Shown: in pieces, positions 33,706-41,999 of the stretch
Layout: every line of letters begins with the position of its first letter
How positions within the stretch are numbered: the first letter of the stretch is position 1
Origin: Oceanicola sp. D3
GTDB taxonomy: Bacteria > Pseudomonadota > Alphaproteobacteria > Rhodobacterales > Rhodobacteraceae
Direction of reading: 5' to 3'
DNA: 64,000 nt
Assembly (NCBI RefSeq): GCF_006351965.1
Contig: NZ_CP040932.1
Location: 1,426,001-1,490,000, forward strand
Notes under the pieces: model-generated
What the model was told of the DNA's origin: nothing
What the model saw: only the letters and a program-made list of their open reading frames with translations
The model's database searches: none
Translations under genes and position numbers: made by a program

Positions 33706-36700
33706 TCAGCCGCTGGGCATCGACAGGGTGATGTTGCGGCCACGTTTGACGTAGCGCAGCTCGCTCTTGCCGATGGCCGCCACTTTGCCGCCGTCCAGCC
33801 TGTCACCCGGCTTCACTTTCACCAGCCGGCCCGAGGGCAGGCGCACGAGGGCGCGGCGCTGCGAGGGAGAGCCGAAGACGCCGATCAGGTTGACGTCGCG
33901 CAGCTTGATCGCGTTGCGGTTGGTTGCGGCCTTGGCGACCGAGGCGCTGGAGGGCGCGCTCGGGCGCACCTTTTGGTTGCGCGGCAGGGCCACTGCGGCG
34001 GTGGCTGTCGTCTCTTCCTGCTTCTGGGCGGCTGCGGCCTGTTTGCGGGCCTCGGCGGCCTCGCGCTCGGCGCGTTTGCGGGCGGCAGCAACCTTGCGCT
34101 CAAAGCCGCGTGGCTTGGCCGCAGGGGTGCGCGAGGAGGCAACGGCAAGGCGCGAGGCATTGCGCAACTCCGCCTCGGCGCGGGCCTTGGCCTCGGCCTG
34201 CGCGCGCTCTTCATCCTGCTGCAACTCAGCGGCCTCTTCGGCGCTGTCGCGCACGGCCTCTTCAATGGCGGCCTGACGCGCGGCCTCGGCCTCGTCCTGC
34301 ACCGATTGCGGGCGTTTCTTGGGGCGCAGACCAGCCAGTTCGGCGCGGGTGCGCCCGCCCAATTCGGCCTTCTCGTTCTCTTCAACAATCCCCTCGGGCC
34401 GGGCGCGGGGCCGCAGGCCGGCAAGGCGATTTTCGGCCTCGGAGGCCTCGGGGGCGGTGTCATCGGCGGTTGCGGCCTCGGCCTCTTCGCCGGTGCGGGC
34501 GCGGGGCACCACATGCGGGCGCCCGGCATAGAGCGTGATGCCCTCCGCCGTCACCACGCCCTCTTGCGTCGGGCGAATGGTGCCGTCTTCCTCAAACTCC
34601 ACCACCTGTCCCGGGGGCACCGGGGCGGGCTGGCGCGGCAGGGCCGCATCGCTGCCACCGCCGGTATCGGCACGGGGCAGGGCCACGGCATCATGCGGGC
34701 GCACGCTCGGGTCGATCGAGGCGATGTAGATATCGTCGGTGCTTTCCTCCTCGGGGAGTGAGGCGGGCACCGGGGCCTGCTGCCAAACGCCGCTTTCGTC
34801 ATAGGCGGCCTGCGCCTCTTCGGGCGACATCCGCTGCGCCGCTGCCCTTTCAGGCTCGGGCTCGGCATCGGCCAATTCGTCCTCGGCGGAGGCGGCATCG
34901 GCGTCGACCTCGGGCAGCGGCGGGTTTTCAAACATCGGCTCGGCCAGCTGCGGCTCTTCTTCGGGCAGGGCCGAGAAGGGATCATCCGTCAGGCTGGCCA
35001 GATCGACCGACTCGCTGGCCTCAATGTCATCCAGCGGGGCCTGCAACGCCTCGGCTAGCTCGGCCTCGCCCTCAACATCGGTGGTTGCGCCGCTGGTGCC
35101 CGCTTCGGAGAAGGTGATCGATCTGGTCAGCGCGCCATCATCGCCCAGCAGCGGCACGGCGGTGGCACTGGCGATCACCTGTTCGCCTTCCGCGGTGGTC
35201 TGCGCCGTGGTGCCGTCATCGCTGGAAAGGAACAGCTTGGACCACAGCCCGGCCCCGCCCAGCAACACCACCAGCGCCACGGTGAGCGCCACGGGGAAGC
35301 CCTTGCGGGGTTTGGCGGCCGCCTTGCCTCGTGCGCCAAAGATGGTCAGCTCGCCGCTCGGGGCCTCTTGCGAAACGCGCTCGGGCAGGTCTTCAGGCTC
35401 GGGGCGCGGGAGGGGGGCTGCAATGATTTCCGGCGTCAGCGCGCCGCGTTCCACCGTGGGGCGGCGCAGGCTGGCGACCTTGTCGCGGAAGGCGGCAAAG
35501 GCGGCCTTGCTGCGCGGATTGCCATCTTGCGGAGCGAGTTCGGCGGTGGGCGCTTCGGCGTCTTGCACGGCGCTTTGGGCGACCGGCGCTGTATCGGGGG
35601 CCTTGGCCGCTTCGGGCGCAGGGGCTGCCGGGGCGGCTGGCGCCTTGCTGGGCTTGGGTTTTTCTGCCGGCGAGGCCGGCGTGTCGCCGCGCACAGCGCC
35701 GCCCAGCTTGCGGGCCGGGCGTTTGGCCGCTTCATCGCGCGCACCGCCCAGCTTGGGGGCCAGCCCTTCGCTTGCCGTGGCGCGGATCGAGCTGAAGGAG
35801 GGCATCGGCACCGGCTCTTCAGCAGGCACGGCATCGGCGGCAACGGTGGGCTCGGCAGGGGTTTCTGCGACCGGTTCAGCCGCATCCTGAGGCATCTCCA
35901 CCTGCGCGGCCACCTCGGCTTCTGCCGCCTCGGCCTCGGGTTCCTCCGGGGCGGAGGGTTCGGCTGCGATGTCAGTCGCCGCCTCCGGCTCAGCCTCGGA
36001 AGGGTCTTCCGCCGTGGGGGCGGCAGCCGGTGCCACTTCGGGCGCGGGGGCGGGCTCGGGTTCAACCGGCTCGGCCTCTTGCTGCGGGGCTGGTGATGGA
36101 TCTTCGCGCGTGGGCTCTTCCGCTGCGACGACATCCGCCACATCTTCCTCAGCCTCAGCCTCAGCCTCAGCCTCAGCCTCAGCCTCAGCCTCAGCCTCAG
36201 CCTCAGCCTCAGCCTCAGCCTCAGCCTCAGCCTCGATGCTCTCGGCAACTGCCGCATCTTCCGCCACAGGCTCAGGCGCCGCCTCTGTCGCTTCGACCTC
36301 TGGCACGGGCAGTTCGGCCTCGGGCGCTTCGGCTTCGGCCTCGGGCGTGGCCACTTCCGCCGTAGCGGCATCGGCCACCACCACATCTTCCGCCGCCCCT
36401 GGCTCCGCCCAGTCGCCGACCACCTCGATCGGCTCGGCCTCTGCCAGCATCGCCGGAGGGGCACCGGGGCCGCGGTCTGCCGGGCCAAAGAACGGCTCTC
36501 TCAGGAAGGCCCCGCGCGGCGGCACGGCGACAAAGCCGACCGGGCCAAACCCGTATTCACGTGCAAAGGCGCAGGCTTCATCAAGGGTTTCGCGGGCGAC
36601 CACGGCGATGTGGAGCGTCTCCCCGTCCGACTCCCAGTCAAATACCAGATCGGTCACCTCATAAGGCGTCGCGCCAACCAGCGCGGCGCGCACGCGCACC

Positions 36701-36942
36701 TCGTCGGCCAACTCATCCTTGCCGCTTGCCGGGCAGGTGGTGAAGAGGATCTGGCTGTTGGGAATGATCAGCTTGGTCGTCAGTTCCGCGCCGCCGCTGC
36801 CCTTCTCGCGCAGAGCGGCAAGATCGTCGGCCAGGCCGTCGGCGTCCAGCGACACCACACCAACCCGCCGCCAGCCGTCATCGGCCCGGCGCAGAAGCGA
36901 AATACCGTCAGGGCTGAGGTCGAGGGCGAATTGGGGCGTCAT
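33706..36942 (-). CDS. Large PilP-like, Ala/Glu-rich single-span membrane protein
   Basis: About 1078 aa. Residues 1-170 form a folded N-terminal domain (MTPQFALDLSPDGISLLRR). A long Ala/Glu/Pro-rich linker follows, including a (Glu-Ala)14 run, then one membrane helix (FPVALTVALVVLLGGAGLW, near residue 555), a second acidic linker, and a C-terminal domain (DVNLIGVFGSPSQRRALVRL...GDRLDGGKVAAIG) like the PilP/GspC periplasmic domain that bridges inner-membrane and secretin parts. I recall such proteins in Rhodobacteraceae without known function. The ATG at 36942 gives the family-like start. No pilus or secretin genes lie nearby. Confidence 0.7.
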   Translation of the reverse strand: MTPQFALDLSPDGISLLRRADDGWRRVGVVSLDADGLADDLAALREKGSGGAELTTKLIIPNSQILFTTCPASGKDELADEVRVRAALVGATPYEVTDLVFDWESDGETLHIAVVARETLDEACAFAREYGFGPVGFVAVPPRGAFLREPFFGPADRGPGAPPAMLAEAEPIEVVGDWAEPGAAEDVVVADAATAEVATPEAEAEAPEAELPVPEVEATEAAPEPVAEDAAVAESIEAEAEAEAEAEAEAEAEAEAEAEAEAEAEEDVADVVAAEEPTREDPSPAPQQEAEPVEPEPAPAPEVAPAAAPTAEDPSEAEPEAATDIAAEPSAPEEPEAEAAEAEVAAQVEMPQDAAEPVAETPAEPTVAADAVPAEEPVPMPSFSSIRATASEGLAPKLGGARDEAAKRPARKLGGAVRGDTPASPAEKPKPSKAPAAPAAPAPEAAKAPDTAPVAQSAVQDAEAPTAELAPQDGNPRSKAAFAAFRDKVASLRRPTVERGALTPEIIAAPLPRPEPEDLPERVSQEAPSGELTIFGARGKAAAKPRKGFPVALTVALVVLLGGAGLWSKLFLSSDDGTTAQTTAEGEQVIASATAVPLLGDDGALTRSITFSEAGTSGATTDVEGEAELAEALQAPLDDIEASESVDLASLTDDPFSALPEEEPQLAEPMFENPPLPEVDADAASAEDELADAEPEPERAAAQRMSPEEAQAAYDESGVWQQAPVPASLPEEESTDDIYIASIDPSVRPHDAVALPRADTGGGSDAALPRQPAPVPPGQVVEFEEDGTIRPTQEGVVTAEGITLYAGRPHVVPRARTGEEAEAATADDTAPEASEAENRLAGLRPRARPEGIVEENEKAELGGRTRAELAGLRPKKRPQSVQDEAEAARQAAIEEAVRDSAEEAAELQQDEERAQAEAKARAEAELRNASRLAVASSRTPAAKPRGFERKVAAARKRAEREAAEARKQAAAAQKQEETTATAAVALPRNQKVRPSAPSSASVAKAATNRNAIKLRDVNLIGVFGSPSQRRALVRLPSGRLVKVKPGDRLDGGKVAAIGKSELRYVKRGRNITLSMPSG
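36151..36234. repeat. (AGCCTC)14 hexanucleotide tandem repeat in coding sequence
   Basis: Fourteen perfect head-to-tail copies of AGCCTC (84 bp); on the coding strand GAGGCT, encoding (Glu-Ala)14 in the linker of the PilP-like protein. The six-base unit keeps frame whatever the copy number. Confidence 0.97.
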
Positions 36943-37079
36943 CCAAGGATTTCCAACCAAAGAGGGTGCGCCCCAGGGGCACATGAGAAACTGCTATAGT
37001 CTATACAGGCTTAACGTCAGGTTTTCAATTTTTCCCACTTTCCACGCCGCTACATTCACTGCGCCGCGAAGGCCGTTGT

Positions 37080-37118
37080 TGCAAAACAAAAAATCCGGCC
37101 CTCGGAGGGGCCGGATTT
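37080..37118 (-). terminator. Rho-independent terminator of metY
   Basis: AAATCCGGCCC (37091-37101) and GGGCCGGATTT (37108-37118) form an 11-bp stem. The CAAAACAAA to its left becomes a U-rich tail on the minus strand, 60 bp past the metY stop. Confidence 0.85.
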
Positions 37119-37180
37119 GTGGCAGGGCGGGGCTGACAATGTCGTGAAACTGCAAGCCCGCCCTGCGCGGATTTCCGCCG

Positions 37181-38461
37181 TTAGGCGTGGGCCTTTTCCA
37201 GCGCCTGCTCCAGATCGGCGATCAGATCGTCTGCATCCTCGATCCCGATCGACAGGCGCAGCACATCCGGCGCCGCGCCCGCCGCCACCTGCTGCTCTTC
37301 GGTGAGCTGGCGGTGCGTGGTGGAGGCGGAGTGGATCACGAGGCTGCGGGTGTCGCCGAGGTTGGCCACGTGGGAAAACAGCTCAAGGCTGTCCACCGCC
37401 TTCACGCAGGCCTCGTAGCCGCCCTTCAGCGCCACGGTGAAGAGGCCGCCAGCGCCCTTGGGGCACACGGCTTTCACCCGGTCGGCATAGGGCGAGGAGG
37501 GCAGGCCGGCGTAGGTCACTTCCTTGACGTTCGGATTGGTCTCCAGCCAAGCCGCGATCTTCTTGGCGTTTTCGACGTGGCGTTCCATCCGAAGGCTCAG
37601 CGTCTCGATCCCCATCAAGGTGTAATGGGCAGCCTGGGGGTTCAGCGTCATCCCGAGGTCACGCAGTCCGATGGCGATGCCGTGGAAGGTGAAGGCAAGC
37701 GGGCCGAAGGTTTCGGCAAACTTGAGCCCGTGGTAGGCAGGCTCCGGCTCGCTGAGCGAGGGGAACTTGCCGCTCGCCGCCCAGTCGAACTTGCCCGAAT
37801 CCACTACAACACCGCCCGTTACCGTGCCGTTGCCGGTGAGGTATTTGGTCATCGAATGCACAACAAGCGTGGCGCCATGTTCGATGGGGCGGCAGAGGTA
37901 GGGGGTGGCCGAGGTGTTATCCACGATCAGCGGCAGGCCCGCCTTGTCGGAAATCTTGGCAATGGCCGGCAGGTCGGTGATGTAGCCGCCCGGGTTGGCG
38001 ATGGACTCGCAGAAGACAGCGCGGGTGTCGTCGTCAATCGCCGCTTCCACCGCGTCGAGATCGTCGAAATCCACAAACTTGGCCGACCAGCCGAAGCGCT
38101 TGATCGTCTGGCTGAACTGGGTGATCGAGCCGCCGTAAAGCCGGGTCGAGACGACCACGTTCAGCCCCGGTCCCATCAGCGGGAACAGCGCCATGATCTG
38201 CGCGGCATGGCCGGAGGAGCAGCACACCGCCCCCGCGCCACCTTCCAGCGTGGCAACCCGCTCCTGCAACACGGCCACCGTCGGGTTGGTCAGCCGCGAG
38301 TAGATGTAGCCGACTTCCTGAAGGTTGAAGAGCGCGGCGGCATGGTCGGCATCGCGGAACACGTAGGCGGTGCTCTGGTAGATCGGCGTCTGACGTGCGC
38401 CTGTTGCCGGGTCTGGCCGGGCACCTGCGTGAATTTGAAGCGTATCGAAGCCGTGGCTCAT
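37181..38461 (-). CDS. metY: O-acetylhomoserine aminocarboxypropyltransferase (sulfhydrylase)
   Basis: 426 aa PLP enzyme of the Cys/Met metabolism family that makes homocysteine from O-acetylhomoserine and sulphide. The N-terminal FDTLQIHAGARPDPATGARQ split with PIYQSTAYVF, the SSGHAAQ substrate loop and the PLP lysine in HSMTKYLTG (about residue 205) are diagnostic; the length, longer than cystathionine gamma-synthases, favours MetY. GGAGG precedes the ATG at 38461. A possible promoter (TTGCCC and TAGGGT on the minus strand) lies at 38497-38524. I found no SAM-II riboswitch in the leader. Confidence 0.93.
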   Translation of the reverse strand: MSHGFDTLQIHAGARPDPATGARQTPIYQSTAYVFRDADHAAALFNLQEVGYIYSRLTNPTVAVLQERVATLEGGAGAVCCSSGHAAQIMALFPLMGPGLNVVVSTRLYGGSITQFSQTIKRFGWSAKFVDFDDLDAVEAAIDDDTRAVFCESIANPGGYITDLPAIAKISDKAGLPLIVDNTSATPYLCRPIEHGATLVVHSMTKYLTGNGTVTGGVVVDSGKFDWAASGKFPSLSEPEPAYHGLKFAETFGPLAFTFHGIAIGLRDLGMTLNPQAAHYTLMGIETLSLRMERHVENAKKIAAWLETNPNVKEVTYAGLPSSPYADRVKAVCPKGAGGLFTVALKGGYEACVKAVDSLELFSHVANLGDTRSLVIHSASTTHRQLTEEQQVAAGAAPDVLRLSIGIEDADDLIADLEQALEKAHA

Positions 38462-38625
38462 GGATTGTCCTCCCTTGGGGCTGGTTTTGCGCGTGACCCT
38501 AGGCAAAGCGCGTGGCGGGGGCAACGCCAACACGGGGCGGCATGGTGTGAAAACGCTGCAATATCATCATGCAGGGGCTGCACGTTTGCCACCTCGTCTG
38601 GCTGAGGCCAGAAGGGGCCAGTGGG

Positions 38626-39033
38626 TTAGCCCGGCAAAACCGGCAACAGCCGGCTGTCTTCGAGCGCGGCCTGCCGATGCGCGGCTGCGGCCTTTGCTTC
38701 GGGCTGCTGTGCCAAGGCCATGAATCTCTCAAGGCTTACCTGCCGAACCATCAGCACCCTGTCCCAGCGCTCCCCCACCGGCCCGACAAACCACGCCCCG
38801 CCCGTGCCCTCGAACAGAACCTCACCGCCGCTCGCCTCTAACATCGGCAGGATCGCGGCCTCATAGAGCCGATAGGCCTCCCGCCCCGTGCGCGGCCCCT
38901 CCGGTGCCAGATCGGGGGCATGGGCATAATCCGCCTGCGCGCGAAACCGCAGAAGGTTGACCATCACCAGCGGGGCGTGCGGCGCGCGGGGCATCAGGGG
39001 GCTGGCAGCCTGCTCGGCTTGAGGCGGGGGCAT
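38626..39033 (-). CDS. DUF1330-like protein
   Basis: 135 aa. The core PLVMVNLLRFRAQADYA and a later RWDRVLMVRQVSLERFMALA fit the dimeric alpha/beta barrel of DUF1330, with YRLYEAAILPMLEASGGEVLFEG split between. No function is known. Its ATG shares one base with the stop of the DUF2239 gene, so the two are co-translated. The first twenty residues (MPPPQAEQAASPLM...) are proline-rich and may be a disordered extension. Confidence 0.75.
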   Translation of the reverse strand: MPPPQAEQAASPLMPRAPHAPLVMVNLLRFRAQADYAHAPDLAPEGPRTGREAYRLYEAAILPMLEASGGEVLFEGTGGAWFVGPVGERWDRVLMVRQVSLERFMALAQQPEAKAAAAHRQAALEDSRLLPVLPG

Positions 39034-39551
39034 CAGCCTTCGCCCGCGAGCGTCAGGGCATGATCGCGAATGTCTTCCGGCCAGCTCGCTATCGCCTCGG
39101 CAAAACCCTCGCCCGCGTAGAGCGCCCGTATCGCCTCTTCAAAGCCCGGCAGGTCGCCCGCGATGGCGGTGCAAAAGCGATAGGCCGCATCGCGCCGCGC
39201 GGCCGGGTCCGGTTTGCGCATTTCGCTTTCCACCAGTCGCCGCAGCGCAGCCGAGGCCCCGCCGCGCTGGCTGGCCAGCCAATCCCAATGGCGCGGCAGC
39301 AGGGTGACCTCGCGGGGCACCACCCCCAACTTTGGGCGGCCCCTTCCGCGCGGGGCGGGGGTGTAGCGCGCCGCCACCGCCTCCGGCCCGCCTGACAGAT
39401 CAAGGTCGGTCTCCCGGCCCGTGAGGTCGGAGAAGATGAGCAGCGCGGCACCCGGCCCGTGGCCCTGCTCGGCGAGCAGGGTGGCAAGCTCCGGGCGCGG
39501 GGCGCTGGTGATGCGGGTGTGGCCGTTGAAGGCGGTATAGGTCTCTTCCAT
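39033..39551 (-). CDS. DUF2239 family protein
   Basis: 172 aa. The middle contains GRGRPKLGVVPREVTLLPRHW then SAALRRLVESEMR, a segment resembling a ribbon-helix-helix DNA-binding region; LLIFSDLTGRETDLDL lies before it. Matches my memory of DUF2239, a family without known function. It heads a two-gene unit with the DUF1330 gene and is divergent from a GIY-YIG-like gene across a 60-bp spacer containing a palindrome, so autoregulation is plausible. Confidence 0.75.
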   Translation of the reverse strand: MEETYTAFNGHTRITSAPRPELATLLAEQGHGPGAALLIFSDLTGRETDLDLSGGPEAVAARYTPAPRGRGRPKLGVVPREVTLLPRHWDWLASQRGGASAALRRLVESEMRKPDPAARRDAAYRFCTAIAGDLPGFEEAIRALYAGEGFAEAIASWPEDIRDHALTLAGEG

Positions 39552-39560
39552 GTGTCGCTA

Positions 39561-39576
39561 TTTACACCCGGGTAAA
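39561..39576. promoter_or_regulatory. Palindromic operator candidate between DUF2239 and GIY-YIG genes
   Basis: TTTACACCCGGGTAAA: arms TTTAC and GTAAA around six bases, 10 bp before the DUF2239 start (39551) and 35 bp before the GIY-YIG start. Confidence 0.45.
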
Positions 39577-39611
39577 AATATGTCAATCCGCCCCGTGAAA
39601 GGGGATATCCC

Positions 39612-39929
39612 ATGATCGACAAACGCACCGCCCGCGCCGCCTACAAAGAAGCCCCGGACCGTTGGGTGATTTACGCCGCCCGCACCGGCGGCCAGTGCTG
39701 GGTGGGGGCTACGCCCAACCTGCACGCCGCCGAAAACCGGCTGACCTTTCAGCTGAAGATGAAGAGCTGCACCGTGCCCGGCATGCAGACGGCCCATGAC
39801 GGCAACCTGACAGTGGAGGCGCTTGAAGAGCTGGACGCCACGCTTGGCCCGCTCGCCCGGCAGGACGCGGTGAAGAGCCTGCGCGCGGCCTGGGCCGAAC
39901 GGCTGGGCGCGACGGCGATGACGCGGTAA
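39612..39929 (+). CDS. GIY-YIG-like small protein
   Basis: 105 aa. WVIYAARTGGQCWVGATPNL corresponds to the GIY...YIG strands of the GIY-YIG nuclease fold in degenerate form, with the helix ENRLTFQLK after it and LEELDATLG near the C-terminus. The canonical second Tyr and the catalytic Arg position are altered (VIY / WVG), so nuclease activity is uncertain. Divergent from DUF2239, a neighbourhood I recall from other Proteobacteria. An inverted repeat follows its stop. Confidence 0.65.
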   Translation: MIDKRTARAAYKEAPDRWVIYAARTGGQCWVGATPNLHAAENRLTFQLKMKSCTVPGMQTAHDGNLTVEALEELDATLGPLARQDAVKSLRAAWAERLGATAMTR

Positions 39930-39931
39930 GC

Positions 39932-39955
39932 CGCGCACCCCCGGCAGGGTGCGCG
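39932..39955. terminator. Hairpin between convergent genes
   Basis: CGCGCACCC (39932-39940) and GGGTGCGCG (39947-39955), 9-bp stem, loop CCGGCA. It lies between the stops of the GIY-YIG-like and GT-A-like genes. There is no long T-run, so efficiency is uncertain. Confidence 0.5.
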
Positions 39956-39967
39956 CGGTGCTTTCGG

Positions 39968-40975
39968 TTATCGCATCCAGAGGTTCTCGCGCTTTAGCCG
40001 GTTGCGAATTGCCTGTTCCTTGCGAGGCAGGTTTTCGCGGTCAAACAGCGCTCGCGCCTTATCGCCCTTGTTTTGGAAGACTAGCCGCTTGAAGGGCTCA
40101 TACTCCTTGAGCACCTTCTTGATCTTGTTCGGCGCGGCGACCTCGGCCAGCGCCTCCACCGCGTGATCGCTCTCGCGGGCATAAAGCAGCGACAGCACCC
40201 GCCAATGGCAGGTCACATCGCCATCCAGCCCGTCCAGCTCCGGCCCGGGCCGCCCGCCGCCAAAGCTGTGGATCACCAGCGGCAGCACCACCTGATCCAG
40301 CCAAGGGTCCAGCTCCTGACAGGCCAGCTCGTCGGGCGCATCATCGCGGATCGCCAGCGCATATTCCTCGAACCGCGCCCCAAAGCTCGGCCCGCAGGGG
40401 CCAAAGAACCAACCGGCGTTGAAATACAGATACCGCTGCCAGTACTCATCCGGCTGGCTGGTATCGAGCGTGCTCTCAAACTCCAGCCCGAACTTGTCAT
40501 AAAGGCTCTTCCAGATTGCCGCGTAGCCGGGGCCATAAAGCGGCACCTCCGGCCATGTGCCCTCGCGTTTCATCGAGGCGGCGGGGCGGGAGAAGTCGAA
40601 GGGCAGGGCAGAGAGCGCACCGGTGATGAGCGTGTCACTGTCAAAGAAGATGAACGGCTCGCCCTCGGGCAATTCGCGCAGCGCCTCGATCTTGTTGCCA
40701 TAGGGGTAGGCCTCGCCAAAATGGCGGCTCTCGAAGGGCATGATCTCGGCGCCCAGCTCCTCCTCCAAGAGCCTGCGCACGGCGGCAGAGCCCATCCGCG
40801 GGTCATTGCTCCAGCGCGGCCCGGGCTGGGGCTCGGCCACGATCAGCCGGCCTTTGAACCCCCTGTCGAAATGCCTCAGCGACGCGGCAAACAGCGCCGC
40901 CTCATACTGAAGTCTACCGTCCTGGCCGACCACGACGATGTTGAAAGGCTTTGATTTCTTGCGCGTCGCGGCCAT
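39968..40975 (-). CDS. GT-A-like hypothetical protein
   Basis: 335 aa. An N-terminal Rossmann-like strand (FNIVVVGQDGRLQYEAALFA) and FIFFDSDTLITG, with a DSD (DxD) metal motif near residue 113, suggest a nucleotide-sugar glycosyltransferase of GT-A fold. A conserved tryptophan-rich centre (YWQRYLYFNAGWFFGPCG) follows, and the C-terminus is a basic helix (KEQAIRNRLKRENLWMR). There is no signal peptide. It is isolated from the polysaccharide locus by 12 kb; its acceptor is unknown. Confidence 0.6.
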   Translation of the reverse strand: MAATRKKSKPFNIVVVGQDGRLQYEAALFAASLRHFDRGFKGRLIVAEPQPGPRWSNDPRMGSAAVRRLLEEELGAEIMPFESRHFGEAYPYGNKIEALRELPEGEPFIFFDSDTLITGALSALPFDFSRPAASMKREGTWPEVPLYGPGYAAIWKSLYDKFGLEFESTLDTSQPDEYWQRYLYFNAGWFFGPCGPSFGARFEEYALAIRDDAPDELACQELDPWLDQVVLPLVIHSFGGGRPGPELDGLDGDVTCHWRVLSLLYARESDHAVEALAEVAAPNKIKKVLKEYEPFKRLVFQNKGDKARALFDRENLPRKEQAIRNRLKRENLWMR

Positions 40976-41062
40976 ACTGCTCCTGACCGTTATTATTGAT
41001 CGGGCCTCGCATTTTCGGGGCCACTATAGCCAAAGTCCATTTGCCGAAAAGGAAAATCCCCG

Positions 41063-41482
41063 ATGCCTTTGCGCAGCCTTGTCACACTTACGCTGCTGGC
41101 CACCGCACCGCTCACCGCGCAGGCCGAAAACTTCACCACCGCCGCCGAGGTTCGCCCGATTCTCGAGTCGATCAAGGATCAATGGATCGCCATCCGGGTG
41201 GAGGGCGATGAAGACTATGTTTTCTTTACCCCCATCGTCTCGTGGCGCTGCGGCGTGCAGGCGGTGCAATTCGGCTTCAATGATGAAGATCCGACGCGCG
41301 AGCTGGAAATGGCCGCGTGCCACACCGAATTTTCCAACCCCAATGTGATGGTGGATGGAGACCCGATCCCGCTCGTCACAGCGCCCGCCAACTCGGTGCA
41401 ATCGGTGACCATCCGGATGATGTATGACGATGGCTCGCTGTCGGAATCGGTCATCACCCGCAAGCAGGTGCTCATTCCCTGA
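41063..41482 (+). CDS. Secreted protein of unknown function
   Basis: 139 aa. A Sec signal peptide (LVTLTLLATAPLTAQA-EN) precedes a beta-rich mature domain with two cysteines (SWRCGVQ and MAACHTE) that can form a disulphide bond. AAAAGGAAAA precedes the ATG. I recognise no family. It is divergent from the GT-A-like gene and upstream of the glyoxalase gene in the same direction by 66 bp, but there is no sign of shared function. Confidence 0.65.
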   Translation: MPLRSLVTLTLLATAPLTAQAENFTTAAEVRPILESIKDQWIAIRVEGDEDYVFFTPIVSWRCGVQAVQFGFNDEDPTRELEMAACHTEFSNPNVMVDGDPIPLVTAPANSVQSVTIRMMYDDGSLSESVITRKQVLIP

Positions 41483-41548
41483 CACTTCGCCCTAGTCGCC
41501 GGGCCATCGCGCGCTATCCTCTGGTCAAACGCCATAGGAGGGGCACAG

Positions 41549-41992
41549 ATGCGCTACGTACACACAATGATCCGGATCACCGATGTCGATGAGAGTCTCG
41601 ATTTCTGGTGTACCAAGTTCGGGCTTGAAGAAATCCGCCGGACCGAAAACCCCGACGGTAAGTTCACGCTGATCTTTCTCGCCGCGCCCAAGGACAAGGA
41701 GAGCGCCGAAGAAACCCGCGCCCCCGAACTTGAGCTGACCTACAATTGGGACAGCGACGAAAAATACGAGACTGCCCGCGCCTGGGGCCACCTCGCCTAC
41801 CGGGTCGATGATATCTACGCCACCTGCCAGCAGTTGATGGACAAGGGCGTCACCATCAACCGCCCGCCGCGGGATGGCCGCATGGCCTTTGTCAAATCGC
41901 CCGACAATATCTCGATCGAGCTGATTCAGGAGGGCGAGGCCCTGCCGCCGAAAGAGCCTTGGGCCTCGATGGAAAACACCGGCAGCTGGTGA
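41549..41992 (+). CDS. gloA: Lactoylglutathione lyase (glyoxalase I) family protein
   Basis: 147 aa single vicinal-oxygen-chelate pair. Metal ligands of glyoxalase I are in place: His5 (MRYVHTMIR), Glu in ELELTYNW, His in GHLAYRVDD and Glu in ISIELIQ. The reaction isomerises the methylglyoxal-glutathione adduct to lactoylglutathione in the cytoplasm. GGAGG precedes the ATG. The aldehyde dehydrogenase gene begins 7 bp after its stop, so both may be transcribed together as aldehyde detoxification. Confidence 0.9.
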   Translation: MRYVHTMIRITDVDESLDFWCTKFGLEEIRRTENPDGKFTLIFLAAPKDKESAEETRAPELELTYNWDSDEKYETARAWGHLAYRVDDIYATCQQLMDKGVTINRPPRDGRMAFVKSPDNISIELIQEGEALPPKEPWASMENTGSW

Positions 41993-41999
41993 GCAGAGC

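Noticed and set aside
33661-36900. Long plus-strand open frames opposite the PilP-like gene
   Set aside because: They are low-complexity mirrors of the Ala/Glu-rich coding strand (Ser/Ala or Arg/Pro runs) with no start signals or motifs.
38462-38625. SAM-II riboswitch in the metY leader
   Set aside because: SAM-II elements precede met genes in Alphaproteobacteria, but the leader lacks the paired conserved blocks; only a generic TGCAGC is shared.
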